Assembly (NCBI GenBank): GCA_035652435.1
Contig: DASRDU010000061.1
Span: 44,458 to 108,457, forward strand
Length of the DNA stretch: 64,000 nt
Direction of reading: 5' to 3'
From: DASRDU01 sp035652435
GTDB lineage: Bacteria; Acidobacteriota; Blastocatellia; RBC074
The notes under the pieces: model-generated
The model's database searches: none
Told to the model about the DNA's origin: nothing
The model's input: only the letters and a program-made list of their open reading frames with translations
Position numbers and translations under genes: made by a program
In this document: one piece after another, positions 34,089 through 44,413 of the stretch
How positions within the stretch are numbered: position 1 is the first letter of the stretch
Layout: each line of letters begins with the position of its first letter

Positions 34089-36872
34089 ATGTCGAAGAAA
34101 TACGTCTACACCTTTGCCAACGGTCAGGCTGAAGGCAATACGAATATGAAAGACCTGCTGGGCGGCAAAGGGGCTAACCTGGCTGAGATGACCAACGCCG
34201 GGCTGCCCGTGCCGCCGGGCTTCACGATCACCACGGAAGCGTGCAATGCCTACTACGCTTCGGGCGAAAAGTTCCCCGAAGGGATGTGGGAGGAAGCGCT
34301 GGCGGCACTCGCGAAAGTTGAAGAAGTGACGGGCAAGAAGTTCGGCGGCGCGGAAAACCCGCTGCTCGTTTCCGTCCGCTCGGGCGCGAAATTCTCGATG
34401 CCGGGGATGATGGACACTGTGCTGAACCTGGGCCTGAACGACGAGACCCTCAAGGCGCTGGCGAAGATGAGCGGCAACGAGCGTTTCGCGTGGGACGCAT
34501 ATCGCCGCTTCATTCAGCTGTTCGGCAAGATCGTACTCAATATTGATTCCGAAAAGTTCGAACACGTCTTTGAAGGCTACAAGAAGCAGCTCGGCGTCCA
34601 CGAAGACACCGCCGTTGACGCCGCCACGCTCGCCAAAGTCGTCGCCGATTACAAAGCGCTGGTTAAGAAAGAAATCGGCAGAGCCTTCCCGACCGACCCG
34701 CTCGAGCAGTTGCAGTACGCGATCAAGGCTGTCTTCGCCTCGTGGAACGGGCGTCGCGCCAAAGATTATCGCCGCATCAATAAGATTGACGACAACCTTG
34801 GCACGGCGGTCAACGTGCAGACGATGGTCTTCGGCAACCTCGGCGAAGATTCTGGAACCGGCGTCGCCTTCACCCGCGACGTGGCGACTGGTGAGAAGAT
34901 ACTCTACGGCGAATACCTGCAGAACGCGCAGGGCGAGGACGTGGTCGCCGGCATCCGCACGCCGAAGAAGATCGCGCAGCTCCACGAGGAAATGCCCGAG
35001 ATGTACAACCAGTTCGCCGCGCTGGCCGAGAAGCTGGAGAATCATTACAAGGACGTGCAGGATCTGGAATTCACCATCGAGCGGGGCAAGCTCTATATGC
35101 TGCAAACCCGCAACGCCAAGCGCACCGGCGCGGCGGCGGTGAAGGTCGCGGTGGATATGGCCGAAGAGGGCCTGATTGACAAGCAGACCGCCGTGCTGCG
35201 CGTCGAGCCGTCACAGCTCGACCAGCTGCTGCACCCGATGATTGATCCAAAAGCACAGGTCGAAGTGCTGACCACAGGGCTACCCGCCTCGCCGGGCGCG
35301 GCCACCGGCAAAGCCGTCTTTGATCCGGACGAGGCCGAAGAACTCGCCAAGGCCGGCGAGAAAGTGATTCTCGTGCGCACCGAAACTTCGCCCGAAGACT
35401 TTCACGGGATGGTCGCGGCCGAGGCGGTGCTGACGGCACGCGGGGGCATGACAAGCCACGCCGCTGTCGTAGCGCGTGGCATGGGCAAATGCTGTGTGGC
35501 GGGCGCCGGCGATGTCTCGGTTGATTACGCGAATCAGCAGTTCACCGCGGGCGGCAGGGTCGTGAAGAAAGGCGAATTCATCACGCTCGACGGTTCGACC
35601 GGGCGCGTGATCTACGGTCAGGTTCCGCTCGTCAAGCCGGAAGTCAGTGGCAGCTTCGGCAGGCTGATGGAGTGGGTCAACGAATTCCGCAAACTCGGCG
35701 TGCGCGCTAACGCCGATACGCCGAAGGATGCGGAAGTCGCGCGCGGCTTCGGCGCCGAAGGCATCGGGTTGTGCCGCACCGAGCATATGTTCTTCGAGGG
35801 CGACCGCATTGACAGCGTGCGTCAGATGATCCTCTCTTCGGGCGAATTCAAGACGCTCGAAGTGCAGCTGGCCACGGCCGAGGCCGACGCGGCGAAGGCT
35901 TCCCGCGACAAGCTGAAAGAGGCGAAGAAGCGCGTGAAGGAGCTGAAGAAGAAGATCGCGAAGCCCGAGCAGCTTTACAAGGGCGCGCTCGCGGCGCTGC
36001 TCGATCTGCAGCGCGAAGACTTCGTCGGCATCTTCCGCGCGATGAATGGATACCCGGTGACGATCCGCACGCTCGACCCGCCGCTGCATGAATTCGTGCC
36101 GCACGACGACGCGACGCTGAAAGATCTGGCGAAGAAGATCGGACTGCCCTTCAAGGAGGCAAAGAAGCGTGTCGAGCAGCTCCATGAATTCAACCCGATG
36201 CTCGGCCACCGCGGCTGTCGGCTCGGCATCGTTTACCCCGAAATCACCGAGATGCAGGCGCGCGCGATCTTTGAGGCGGCGGTCAGGGTCAAACGCGAAG
36301 GCGTCGTCGTCAAGCCCGAAATCATGATCCCGCTCGTCGGCAACGTGAACGAGCTGAGGCTTCAGGCCAATCTGGTTCGCAAGGTCGCGACCGAGGTGCT
36401 GGAGAAGGAAGGCGAGACGGTTGATTACCTGGTCGGCACGATGATCGAGCTGCCGCGCGCGGCGCTCACCGCGAACAGGATCGCCGAGGTCGCGGAGTTC
36501 TTCAGCTTCGGCACCAACGACCTGACGCAGACGACGATGGGCCTGAGCCGCGACGATTCGGGCCGCTTCCTGCCCTTCTATGTCGAGAAGAAGGTTTTCA
36601 GCGACGACCCGTTCCAGGTTCTCGATCAGGAAGGCGTGGGGCAGCTGCTCGAAATCGGCGTGCATCGGGGCCGGGCGGCCCGCCCGACCTTGAAGGTCGG
36701 CATCTGCGGCGAACACGGCGGCGACCCGGAATCGGTGATGTTCTGCCACCGCACGGGGCTCAATTACGTGAGCTGCTCGCCCTACCGCGTGCCGATTGCG
36801 CTGCTCGCGGCGGCGCATGCGGCCATCGCCGATAAGGGAGACTCGGCGGCGGTGACCAAAGCGACAGTGTAA
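34089..36872 (+). CDS. ppdK: Pyruvate, phosphate dikinase
   Basis: 927 residues, longer than the usual 870-890. Order: ATP-grasp domain (KGANLAEMTNAGLPVPPGFT, then NPLLVSVRSGAKFSMPGMMD), phosphohistidine swivel domain (GGMTSHAAVVARGMGKC, His457) and the PEP/pyruvate barrel (FRAMNGYPVTIRTLDPPLHE, GHRGCRLG, catalytic CGEHGGDP near the end). The enzyme interconverts pyruvate, ATP and phosphate with PEP, AMP and pyrophosphate. Between the swivel and barrel (about residues 587-632) there is an extra lysine/alanine/glutamate-rich coiled coil (EADAAKASRDKLKEAKKRVK onward) that accounts for the added length. Confidence 0.96.
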   Translation: MSKKYVYTFANGQAEGNTNMKDLLGGKGANLAEMTNAGLPVPPGFTITTEACNAYYASGEKFPEGMWEEALAALAKVEEVTGKKFGGAENPLLVSVRSGAKFSMPGMMDTVLNLGLNDETLKALAKMSGNERFAWDAYRRFIQLFGKIVLNIDSEKFEHVFEGYKKQLGVHEDTAVDAATLAKVVADYKALVKKEIGRAFPTDPLEQLQYAIKAVFASWNGRRAKDYRRINKIDDNLGTAVNVQTMVFGNLGEDSGTGVAFTRDVATGEKILYGEYLQNAQGEDVVAGIRTPKKIAQLHEEMPEMYNQFAALAEKLENHYKDVQDLEFTIERGKLYMLQTRNAKRTGAAAVKVAVDMAEEGLIDKQTAVLRVEPSQLDQLLHPMIDPKAQVEVLTTGLPASPGAATGKAVFDPDEAEELAKAGEKVILVRTETSPEDFHGMVAAEAVLTARGGMTSHAAVVARGMGKCCVAGAGDVSVDYANQQFTAGGRVVKKGEFITLDGSTGRVIYGQVPLVKPEVSGSFGRLMEWVNEFRKLGVRANADTPKDAEVARGFGAEGIGLCRTEHMFFEGDRIDSVRQMILSSGEFKTLEVQLATAEADAAKASRDKLKEAKKRVKELKKKIAKPEQLYKGALAALLDLQREDFVGIFRAMNGYPVTIRTLDPPLHEFVPHDDATLKDLAKKIGLPFKEAKKRVEQLHEFNPMLGHRGCRLGIVYPEITEMQARAIFEAAVRVKREGVVVKPEIMIPLVGNVNELRLQANLVRKVATEVLEKEGETVDYLVGTMIELPRAALTANRIAEVAEFFSFGTNDLTQTTMGLSRDDSGRFLPFYVEKKVFSDDPFQVLDQEGVGQLLEIGVHRGRAARPTLKVGICGEHGGDPESVMFCHRTGLNYVSCSPYRVPIALLAAAHAAIADKGDSAAVTKATV

Positions 36873-36886
36873 CTGATTGCGGAATG

Positions 36887-36958
36887 CGGATTGTGGATTG
36901 CGGATTGCGGATTGAAAGAGTCGGTCACGTCTTTATCAACCCGCAATCCACAATCCGG
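36887..36958. terminator. Heptamer-built hairpin between convergent genes
   Basis: The left part is a run of GATTGCG/GATTGTG heptamers (36886-36914). The right arm at 36940-36958 complements 36887-36903 almost perfectly (core CGGATTGTGGATTGCGG). It lies between ppdK and the receiver gene that converges on it, so it can serve both as a terminator. Confidence 0.6.
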
Positions 36959-36962
36959 ACTC

Positions 36963-37373
36963 TTAATCCGTGCCTGTCACTTCGCATTCGAGCGGGCTCA
37001 GGTATCTCCTGATCATCACTTCCAGTTGTTCGAGGTCGAGCGGTTTGGGTGCGTAATCGGTGCAGCCGGCGAGGAGGGCCTGTTCGCGGATCTCCTGTTG
37101 GTCGTAAGCCGACATCGCGATGATCGGGACGGAGCGGAGCGCGGCGCTCGCGCGGATTTCACGCATGGCCTGCAGGCCGTCTACCTTCGGCAGCGAAATA
37201 TCCATCAGAATCAGGTCGGGCGATTCGCGCCGGGCGGCGTCAACCGCGCACAGGCCGTCGCCGGCCTCGACGATCTCGTAGCCGTCCATTTCCAGCAGCC
37301 ATCGCAGGACCGAGCGGTGGTCCTCGGCGTCTTCAACGACCAGAATCTTCTGCCTCGCCATCATTTTTGCCAT
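36963..37373 (-). CDS. Single-domain response regulator (CheY-like)
   Basis: 136 residues consisting of one receiver domain. The acidic pocket (VVEDAED), phospho-acceptor aspartate (D58 in LILMDISLPKVDGL), switch threonine/serine position (IIAMSAYD) and lysine (YAPKPLD) are all present. No output domain is attached. A GAGGAGG ribosome binding site with a 7-base spacing precedes the start. Its neighbours across the divergent gap are a histidine kinase and an NtrC-type regulator, so it may share that phosphorelay. Confidence 0.9.
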   Translation of the reverse strand: MAKMMARQKILVVEDAEDHRSVLRWLLEMDGYEIVEAGDGLCAVDAARRESPDLILMDISLPKVDGLQAMREIRASAALRSVPIIAMSAYDQQEIREQALLAGCTDYAPKPLDLEQLEVMIRRYLSPLECEVTGTD

Positions 37374-37739
37374 GAGCCGGCCTCCTCGTCAGGCATTTCC
37401 CGTTTTTCAAAAGCAGATTCCCTGGGGCGCGCGACTCCTGAAAACATTCATCAGGTGCGGGGCAGATGAGTTTTCGGTGAGAACGCCGGCGATTGTAACA
37501 ATCAGCGAGCCCGCGGGGCAATCAGTCGGCCAATTGTGCCCGAGTTGACTCTTTGTTAGCATACCGCCGCCCACAATATTCAGCGTTGAAGTCTTCAGGC
37601 CACGAGCGCGAAATTAAGCAGCACCAGCAGGTCTGGCGAATACACCGCCGGCAGCGTGCGATTCGCCATCACTCAGCTTCGACGAGGTGCCCCGGTTTTC
37701 CATTTCGACCATTTCGCCACCGAGAGGGCGGCAGCAGAG
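37374..37739. other. Divergent region before kinase gene
   Basis: 366 bases between the receiver gene and the kinase gene start. It carries a plausible minus-strand promoter (37492-37521). A TTGACT hexamer occurs at about 37549 on the plus strand but without a matching -10. The kinase frame is open from a GTG at 37656, so its start could be up to 84 bases earlier. Confidence 0.45.
37492..37521 (-). promoter_or_regulatory. Candidate promoter of CheY-like gene
   Basis: On the minus strand: TTGCCC, an 18-base spacer, TACAAT. The -10 box matches 5 of 6 and the -35 box 4 of 6 consensus bases. Confidence 0.4.
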
Positions 37740-38744
37740 ATGCAGCAGGAGACCGTTTCAGCCTTCGCGATTTGCGCACCCGACGGGCGGTTCATTGCCG
37801 GGGACGATCACTTTGCGCGGCTGTTCGGCGGATCGGAAAAGCTGTCGCCTGAGATCTGGCAGGAACGACTGAATGAGCTTCAGTTGTCAAAGCTGTTGTC
37901 AGACTTTACGGCGACGGAATCCGCGCGGCAGGTCGAATTGCAGTTCGACGGAAAGCCGTTTCGCGCCTGCGTGCGCCGGCTCGACGGGAATCCGGGCCGG
38001 CCGGTCTTTCTGATCGAAGTCGCGATTCCGGGCGCTGCGGGCGAGGGTGAAGGCCTGGTCGGCGACACCGGGCAGGCGGCGCTCGGGCTGACCGGGCGGC
38101 TGATGCACGACTACAAGAATCAGATCAGCGGGCTCAAGCTTTATGCGTCCTGGCTCAGGAAGCAGATGGCTGCGCAACCGCAGAATGACGGCGTCTCTCC
38201 CGACGCCGCCCGGGTGACGGAAAAAATCCTTGCCGGCCTGAACCTGCTGGCCGAGCATGCCAGCTTCGTTTCGCGGCTGACCCTGCCGCTCAGGCTGAAG
38301 CCGGCGCCCGCCAGTCTGGAAGTGCTGATCACCCAGGCCGCGGACGAATTGCGGACACAGGCCGCGGAGCGCGGGGTTGAAATCATCGTCGCGGCGCCTG
38401 CCGATCTGCCTCACCTGGACTGCGACGCGCACCTGCTCTTCACCGCCTTCCAGTCCCTGCTCGCGCGCGCGGTCAGGGCCTGTCGTGAGGGCGGGCAGGT
38501 CCGCATCGCGCTCGAACACTCCCGTGATGAACTGCGCATTGAAATCGCCGATGATGGCGGCGAGGTGGTGACTGAGGCACAATGCGCCGCGTGTTTCGAC
38601 CTGCCCGCGGGTGAGCGACTCGACACGGTGGTACTCGGGCTGGCGCTGGCGAAAAAGATCATCGCGCAACACGGCGGGGTGGTCGAAGCGCGGCCCTCAT
38701 CGCCCGCGGGGGCCGTGGTCGGTGTCAGGCTGAAAGTAAGATGA
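37740..38744 (+). CDS. Atypical histidine kinase-like protein
   Basis: 334 residues from the ATG at 37740; a GTG at 37656 would add 28 residues but lacks a ribosome binding site. The N-terminal half looks like a PAS sensor (FAICAPDGRFIAGDDHFARL ... RPVFLIEVAI). A helix with a candidate phospho-histidine follows (LMHDYKNQISGLKLY, H123). The C-terminal part is a GHKL ATPase: DELRIEIADDGGEV and LGLALAKKIIAQHGGVVEA give the D and G boxes. The N-box asparagine expected in a NxxxNA pattern is missing (SLLARAVRAC). The gene lies 54 bases before an NtrC-type regulator, the normal position for its partner kinase. Confidence 0.75.
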   Translation: MQQETVSAFAICAPDGRFIAGDDHFARLFGGSEKLSPEIWQERLNELQLSKLLSDFTATESARQVELQFDGKPFRACVRRLDGNPGRPVFLIEVAIPGAAGEGEGLVGDTGQAALGLTGRLMHDYKNQISGLKLYASWLRKQMAAQPQNDGVSPDAARVTEKILAGLNLLAEHASFVSRLTLPLRLKPAPASLEVLITQAADELRTQAAERGVEIIVAAPADLPHLDCDAHLLFTAFQSLLARAVRACREGGQVRIALEHSRDELRIEIADDGGEVVTEAQCAACFDLPAGERLDTVVLGLALAKKIIAQHGGVVEARPSSPAGAVVGVRLKVR

Positions 38745-38798
38745 ATCCCAGGGCATCAATCAGGGGGCCGTGCCAATTTCCACGAGGAGTTTTACCGC

Positions 38799-40280
<1,482 letters not shown>

Positions 40281-40308
40281 CCGGAATAGATTTTGCCGAT
40301 GGCGGCGA

Positions 40309-42066
40309 TCAGCAGTGAACGGGAAGCTGGAAGACGGCGCGGGGCGAGCGCAGGGTGGAGAGACTTTCGACCTCTTTTTCAAGGTTGCGGATGATGTTGT
40401 CGGCGTTCTCCAGGGCGGATTTCGCCTCGGCAAGTTTGTCATCGGGCAGCGCGGCGGCTTTCTCAATCTCAGCCGAAACGTCCTCAAGCTGCTTCCGCAT
40501 CTCCTCTTTGCGCGGAGATTCGGCGGGGCGTGCCAGCCGGGTACGCAGGTTATCAATCCGGCCCCGCAGCGTGCTGATGCGCGATTTGACCTCCTGACGG
40601 TTCTTCTCCATCTCCTCAAGCTGGATCTTCTGCTCCGCCTCGTGCTTCTTACCCTGAAGGTAATTTCGGGCCAGAATCAGCCCGCCCACGAGCAGGCCCA
40701 TCAGGAGTACGATCATACCCATCCTGAGCGGCGTGAGTTTGAAGCCGTTGGATGACGTTGTTTCCTGGCGCCGGAAGTCGGGGTTATCCCTGACCGTCGC
40801 CTTGACCGCGGCCGTCAGGGCCGGGTCATCGGCCGAGGTGATGGTCGGGGCGACGGCCGCCCCGATGGAGGCTTCCGTCGCGGCGCCCGGCGGCGTGCCG
40901 GAGCGAAGCTGCCCGTTATCCGTTTCGGCGGGGGCGGCCGGGGCCTGATTTTCCGCCGCACTGTCCTCGGGCTCGTCCTCAAAATCATCGCGCCCGAAGA
41001 CCGCGGTGATCGGTCCGCGCCGCCCGGCCCCGGCCTTGTCCGGCGCGCCCGAAGGTTTGGGGGCGTCAGAAGTCCTGATCTGCTGGGTGCTGCGCTTGGC
41101 GGCGGGATCGGTCGTGGTATGGCCGAGCGGCTTTGTCCGGTCATCCCCCTCACTCAGATCAATCCTCGTCGGGATGTCCGACGGTCGGGCGAGGACGTCA
41201 GGCACCATCGGTTCGCGGTCTTCCGGCGGCAGGAGGCCGGCGCCGGAGAACTGCGCGATGACGACCGTGATGTTGTCCTCGCCGCCGCGCTCGTTGGCGA
41301 GGCTGATCAGTTCATGACAGGCCGATTTCAGGTCGGGCGCGGAATGCACGATCCGCGCGATCTCATCGGAGTGCATCTTGCCCGACAGCCCGTCGCTGCA
41401 GAGCAGCAGCGTGTCGTACTGGCGCAGCGACAGCGAGCCGACTTCCACGTTGATCGTCGAGTGCGCGCCGAGCGCCTGCAGGATCACGTTGCGGTACTGG
41501 TGGGTCTCGGCTTCTTCTTCCGTGATCTGGCCGGCGTCAATCAGCTGCTGGACGAGCGACTGATCCTTGGTGACCCGCGCGATCTTGCCGCCGCGCAGCA
41601 GGTACGCCCGGCTGTCGCCGACCTGCGCGAAGTAGATGCGGTCGCCCAGGGTCGCGGCGGCCGTGAATGTCGCGCCGAGGCCCCGGTGGGCCGTGTTGCT
41701 GTTGCTTTCCTCGTTGATCAGGAAGTTGGCTTCTTCGATGGAGAGGCGGAGGCGTTCGTGGAAGGCGATCCGGCCGTAAAATTCGTGCGCCTGCAGTTGG
41801 AGCATGCGATCCCGCACCGTCTCGACCGCCATGCGGGAGGCGACCTCACCCGCGAGCGCGCCACCCATGCCGTCCGAAACCGCCAGCAAAGCGCCGTAAT
41901 ACCCCTGACCGTAAGTCAGCAGCCTGTGATTCTCGTCTTCGTTCGCGATCCAGCTGTGCCCGGAAGAGAGGTCGAGGATCAGAAAATTATCCTCGTTGCC
42001 GGCCCGCACCATCCCGACATGGGTCTGGGCGTAGAGGGCGAGGGTGATGTTGGGAACCTCAGTCAT
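40309..42066 (-). CDS. PP2C-type Ser/Thr phosphatase with membrane anchor
   Basis: 585 residues from the ATG at 42066. The frame extends 11 codons further into a repeat, which is rejected as a start. The PP2C domain fills residues 1-270 with metal-binding motifs RAGNEDNFLI, AVSDGMGGALAG, LLCSDGLSGKM and GGEDNITVVIAQF. A low-complexity linker (300-470) leads to one transmembrane helix (MGMIVLLMGLLVGGLILARN) and a C-terminal coiled coil of about 100 residues (QKIQLEEMEKNRQEVKSRI onward). Such proteins reverse Hanks-type kinase phosphorylation. No kinase of that type lies in the window. Confidence 0.88.
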   Translation of the reverse strand: MTEVPNITLALYAQTHVGMVRAGNEDNFLILDLSSGHSWIANEDENHRLLTYGQGYYGALLAVSDGMGGALAGEVASRMAVETVRDRMLQLQAHEFYGRIAFHERLRLSIEEANFLINEESNSNTAHRGLGATFTAAATLGDRIYFAQVGDSRAYLLRGGKIARVTKDQSLVQQLIDAGQITEEEAETHQYRNVILQALGAHSTINVEVGSLSLRQYDTLLLCSDGLSGKMHSDEIARIVHSAPDLKSACHELISLANERGGEDNITVVIAQFSGAGLLPPEDREPMVPDVLARPSDIPTRIDLSEGDDRTKPLGHTTTDPAAKRSTQQIRTSDAPKPSGAPDKAGAGRRGPITAVFGRDDFEDEPEDSAAENQAPAAPAETDNGQLRSGTPPGAATEASIGAAVAPTITSADDPALTAAVKATVRDNPDFRRQETTSSNGFKLTPLRMGMIVLLMGLLVGGLILARNYLQGKKHEAEQKIQLEEMEKNRQEVKSRISTLRGRIDNLRTRLARPAESPRKEEMRKQLEDVSAEIEKAAALPDDKLAEAKSALENADNIIRNLEKEVESLSTLRSPRAVFQLPVHC

Positions 42067-42072
42067 ATTTGA

Positions 42073-42146
42073 GATTGCGGATTGCGGATTGCGGATCAAT
42101 GCAGACTGATAAAGATGTGACCAACTCTTTCAATCCTCAATCCGCA
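42073..42146. repeat. Heptamer repeat and hairpin
   Basis: Three GATTGCG heptamers (42073-42093) lie just upstream of the phosphatase start. A partial complement lies at 42131-42146 (CAATCCTCAATCCGCA). The unit is the same as in 36886-36914. It fills the gap between the gamma-synthase stop and the phosphatase start, where it may act as a weak terminator. Confidence 0.55.
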
Positions 42147-43283
42147 TTACCTGTTCAGTGCTGCGTCGAGGTCGGCGATGATGTCTTCGACATCTTCGAT
42201 GCCGACCGAAATGCGAACCAGACCGTCAGTGATGCCGAGTTGTTCGCGTTTGTCCTGCGGCACTGACGCATGGGTCATCGAGGCCGGGTGGGAGATCAAT
42301 GTCTCGACTCCCCCCAGGCTCTCCGCCAGCGCACATAGGCGCACATTATCCAATACACTCCGTGCCGCCGCAAGCGACCCCATCTCGAACGAGATCATCC
42401 CGCCGAAGCCCGACATGAGCCTGCGCGCGCGCGCGTGCTGCGGGTGATCCCCGAGGCCGGGGTAATAAACCTTCCGCACCCGCGGGTGTTCGGCGAGAAA
42501 CGCCGCCACCGCGCGCCCGTTCGAGTCGTGCTGTTTCATGCGAATTGCCAGCGTTTTCGTCCCGCGCAGGATCAGAAAGGAATCAAACGGCGAGAGGATC
42601 GCGCCGACCGCATTCTGTAAAAATCCGATCCGCTCGGCGTCTTCGGGCCTCGTTGTGACCACGACGCCGCCGACGCTGTCGCTGTGGCCGTTCAGATATT
42701 TAGTCGTCGAATGAACGACGATGTCCGAGCCCCACTCAATCGGGCGCAGGAAATACGGGCTCATAAACGTGTTGTCCATCGCGAGGCGGATGCCGCGCTC
42801 GCGGGCGAGCCGACCGATCCCCTCGAGGTCGGCGATCGTCATAATCGGGTTGGTCGGCGTTTCCAGAAAGACGAGCTTCGTTTCCGCCCGGAGCGCGCGC
42901 TCGACGTTCCCGGCGTCGGACGTGTCCACGTAGCTGAAATCAAGGCCGAACTGACGCAGCACCTGCTCGCACAGACGGTAAGTCCCGCCGTAAGTGTTGT
43001 CGGAGACGATGACGTGATCCCCGGCCCGGAGCAGCAGCATGACCGACATAATCGCCGACATCCCCGAGGCGAAACAATGCCCGGCCAGCCCGCCTTCGAG
43101 CGCGGCCAGATTTTTTTCGAGCGCCAGCCGGGTCGGGTTTTGCGTCCGCGCGTACTCAAAGCCTTTGTGCCGCCCGAGCGCTTCCTGAACGTAAGTCGAA
43201 GTCTGGTAAATCGGCACGGTCACTGCGCCGGTAGCCGGATCAGGCTCCTGTCCGGCATGAATTGCGGTGGTTGCAAAACCCAT
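42147..43283 (-). CDS. Cystathionine gamma-synthase/lyase family PLP enzyme
   Basis: 378 residues of the Cys/Met metabolism PLP family. HCFASGMSAIMSVMLLLRAGDH, TKLVFLETPTNPIM and the pyridoxal-binding lysine in VVHSTTKYLNGHSDSVGG are all present, as is the N-terminal TYVQEALGRHKGFEYART. It transfers or eliminates sulfur in methionine or cysteine metabolism. Gamma-synthase (MetB) and gamma/beta-lyase activities cannot be told apart by sight; SLGGVETLISHPASMTHA is compatible with both. It is not in an operon with other sulfur genes. Confidence 0.9.
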   Translation of the reverse strand: MGFATTAIHAGQEPDPATGAVTVPIYQTSTYVQEALGRHKGFEYARTQNPTRLALEKNLAALEGGLAGHCFASGMSAIMSVMLLLRAGDHVIVSDNTYGGTYRLCEQVLRQFGLDFSYVDTSDAGNVERALRAETKLVFLETPTNPIMTIADLEGIGRLARERGIRLAMDNTFMSPYFLRPIEWGSDIVVHSTTKYLNGHSDSVGGVVVTTRPEDAERIGFLQNAVGAILSPFDSFLILRGTKTLAIRMKQHDSNGRAVAAFLAEHPRVRKVYYPGLGDHPQHARARRLMSGFGGMISFEMGSLAAARSVLDNVRLCALAESLGGVETLISHPASMTHASVPQDKREQLGITDGLVRISVGIEDVEDIIADLDAALNR

Positions 43284-43402
43284 AATATTTTCAAGTGATT
43301 ATTTCAGAGCTTCGGATGGATTTTAAGGATTAAGGCAGGAAAAGGAAAGCCATAACAGAGAGGGACGTAAGATGAATCGAACCCGGGCCGGCTGTTTCTC
43401 CT

Positions 43403-44413
43403 TCATTGTTTCTGCCTGAACCAGTACTCGTAAAATTTCCCGGCCACTTCCGCCGCATCGCGCCCGAGCGCGTCTTTCAGGTAAACGACCAGCGCCACCT
43501 GCGGGTCATTGGCCGGCGCGTACGAGACAAAAATCGCGTCGCCCTTCCCGCCTGCGCCCTTCAGGCCGCCCCCGATCTTCCCGGCAACTTTCTGATCAAT
43601 GTGCGCGGCGGCCTTGGCCTCGCCTTCATCAACGGCCTTGAGCAGCCCGCGCCGCACCACCCCGAGCGCCGTCCGGTTGATCGAGACCACGGGCGGCGCG
43701 GACGTTTTGGTATTAACCATGATGTAAGCCGCGAACCGCTCGGACGCCGTCGTCCCGCTCGCGAGCGACGAAGCCAGTTGCGCCAGATGCAGTTCTCTGG
43801 CCTGCAAACCTTCGCCCCTCACCGCGAGCGCGGCGAAGGATTCGGCCGAAGCCCCATCCTGAATCTTCGCCGGGATCGGCCTCACCCAGGTCTGATCCGC
43901 CGTCGGCGATTCGATCCCGTAGTAAGTGAAGCCGATCACGCCCGCCGCCCGCGCGAACTGTGCGCGCGTCAGCCGTTTGCTCAACTCGGCAAAGAAAGCC
44001 GGGCACGACTGCGAGAGCGCTTCGACGACATCAACATTCCTTCCCGCTTCGGCACAGGGCAGCAGCGTTCTGTCGTTGATGATCCCGGCATCGAGCGCCG
44101 CGTAAGCCGTGACGATCTGCGCCAGCTCGAACGGGGACGACGTGAACTGGACGTCAAAGCCGTGACTGACGCGCTTGAGTACGCGGCCGTAGCGCGGATC
44201 AACCACGATGATCGTGCCGACGCGGTTGTTCAGGGCCTCATAGGCCATGTCGCTCAGCTCAGTCTCGCTGGCCACAGGTCGTGAAGCGATTGGCGGGCGA
44301 TAGCCGCCGGTGCAGGCGGCAGACAGGAGCAGAGAGGTCGCGATGCAGATGAGAGCGAAGGAACGTCCCGTCGAGGAGGCAATCAGCGATTTCGCATGAT
44401 GAATGATGCGCAT
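43403..44413 (-). CDS. Degenerate penicillin-binding-protein-like protein
   Basis: 336 residues. A hydrophobic N-terminal segment (FALICIATSLLLSAAC) ends in a possible lipobox. The remainder matches a PBP transpeptidase domain: VGTIIVVDPRYGRVLKRV, YAALDAGIINDRTLLPC, ARAAGVIGFTYYGIESP and FVSYAPANDPQVALVVYLKD. The catalytic motifs are altered. SxxK becomes SPFE (Ser93, Glu96), SxN becomes SQS and KTG becomes KIG. It is therefore unlikely to bind beta-lactams or cross-link peptidoglycan. It may act as a scaffold or regulator. It is divergent from the redox operon at 44745. Confidence 0.7.
   Translation of the reverse strand: MRIIHHAKSLIASSTGRSFALICIATSLLLSAACTGGYRPPIASRPVASETELSDMAYEALNNRVGTIIVVDPRYGRVLKRVSHGFDVQFTSSPFELAQIVTAYAALDAGIINDRTLLPCAEAGRNVDVVEALSQSCPAFFAELSKRLTRAQFARAAGVIGFTYYGIESPTADQTWVRPIPAKIQDGASAESFAALAVRGEGLQARELHLAQLASSLASGTTASERFAAYIMVNTKTSAPPVVSINRTALGVVRRGLLKAVDEGEAKAAAHIDQKVAGKIGGGLKGAGGKGDAIFVSYAPANDPQVALVVYLKDALGRDAAEVAGKFYEYWFRQKQ

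Noticed and set aside
35280..36818. 512-codon minus-strand frame inside ppdK
   Set aside because: It is a mirror frame of a high-GC coding sequence; its composition is Arg/Ala/Val/His rich and it has no recognisable motif, whereas the plus-strand protein has all PpdK motifs.
41119..42072. 317-codon plus-strand frame opposite the PP2C gene
   Set aside because: Shadow frame; the minus-strand PP2C motifs are complete.
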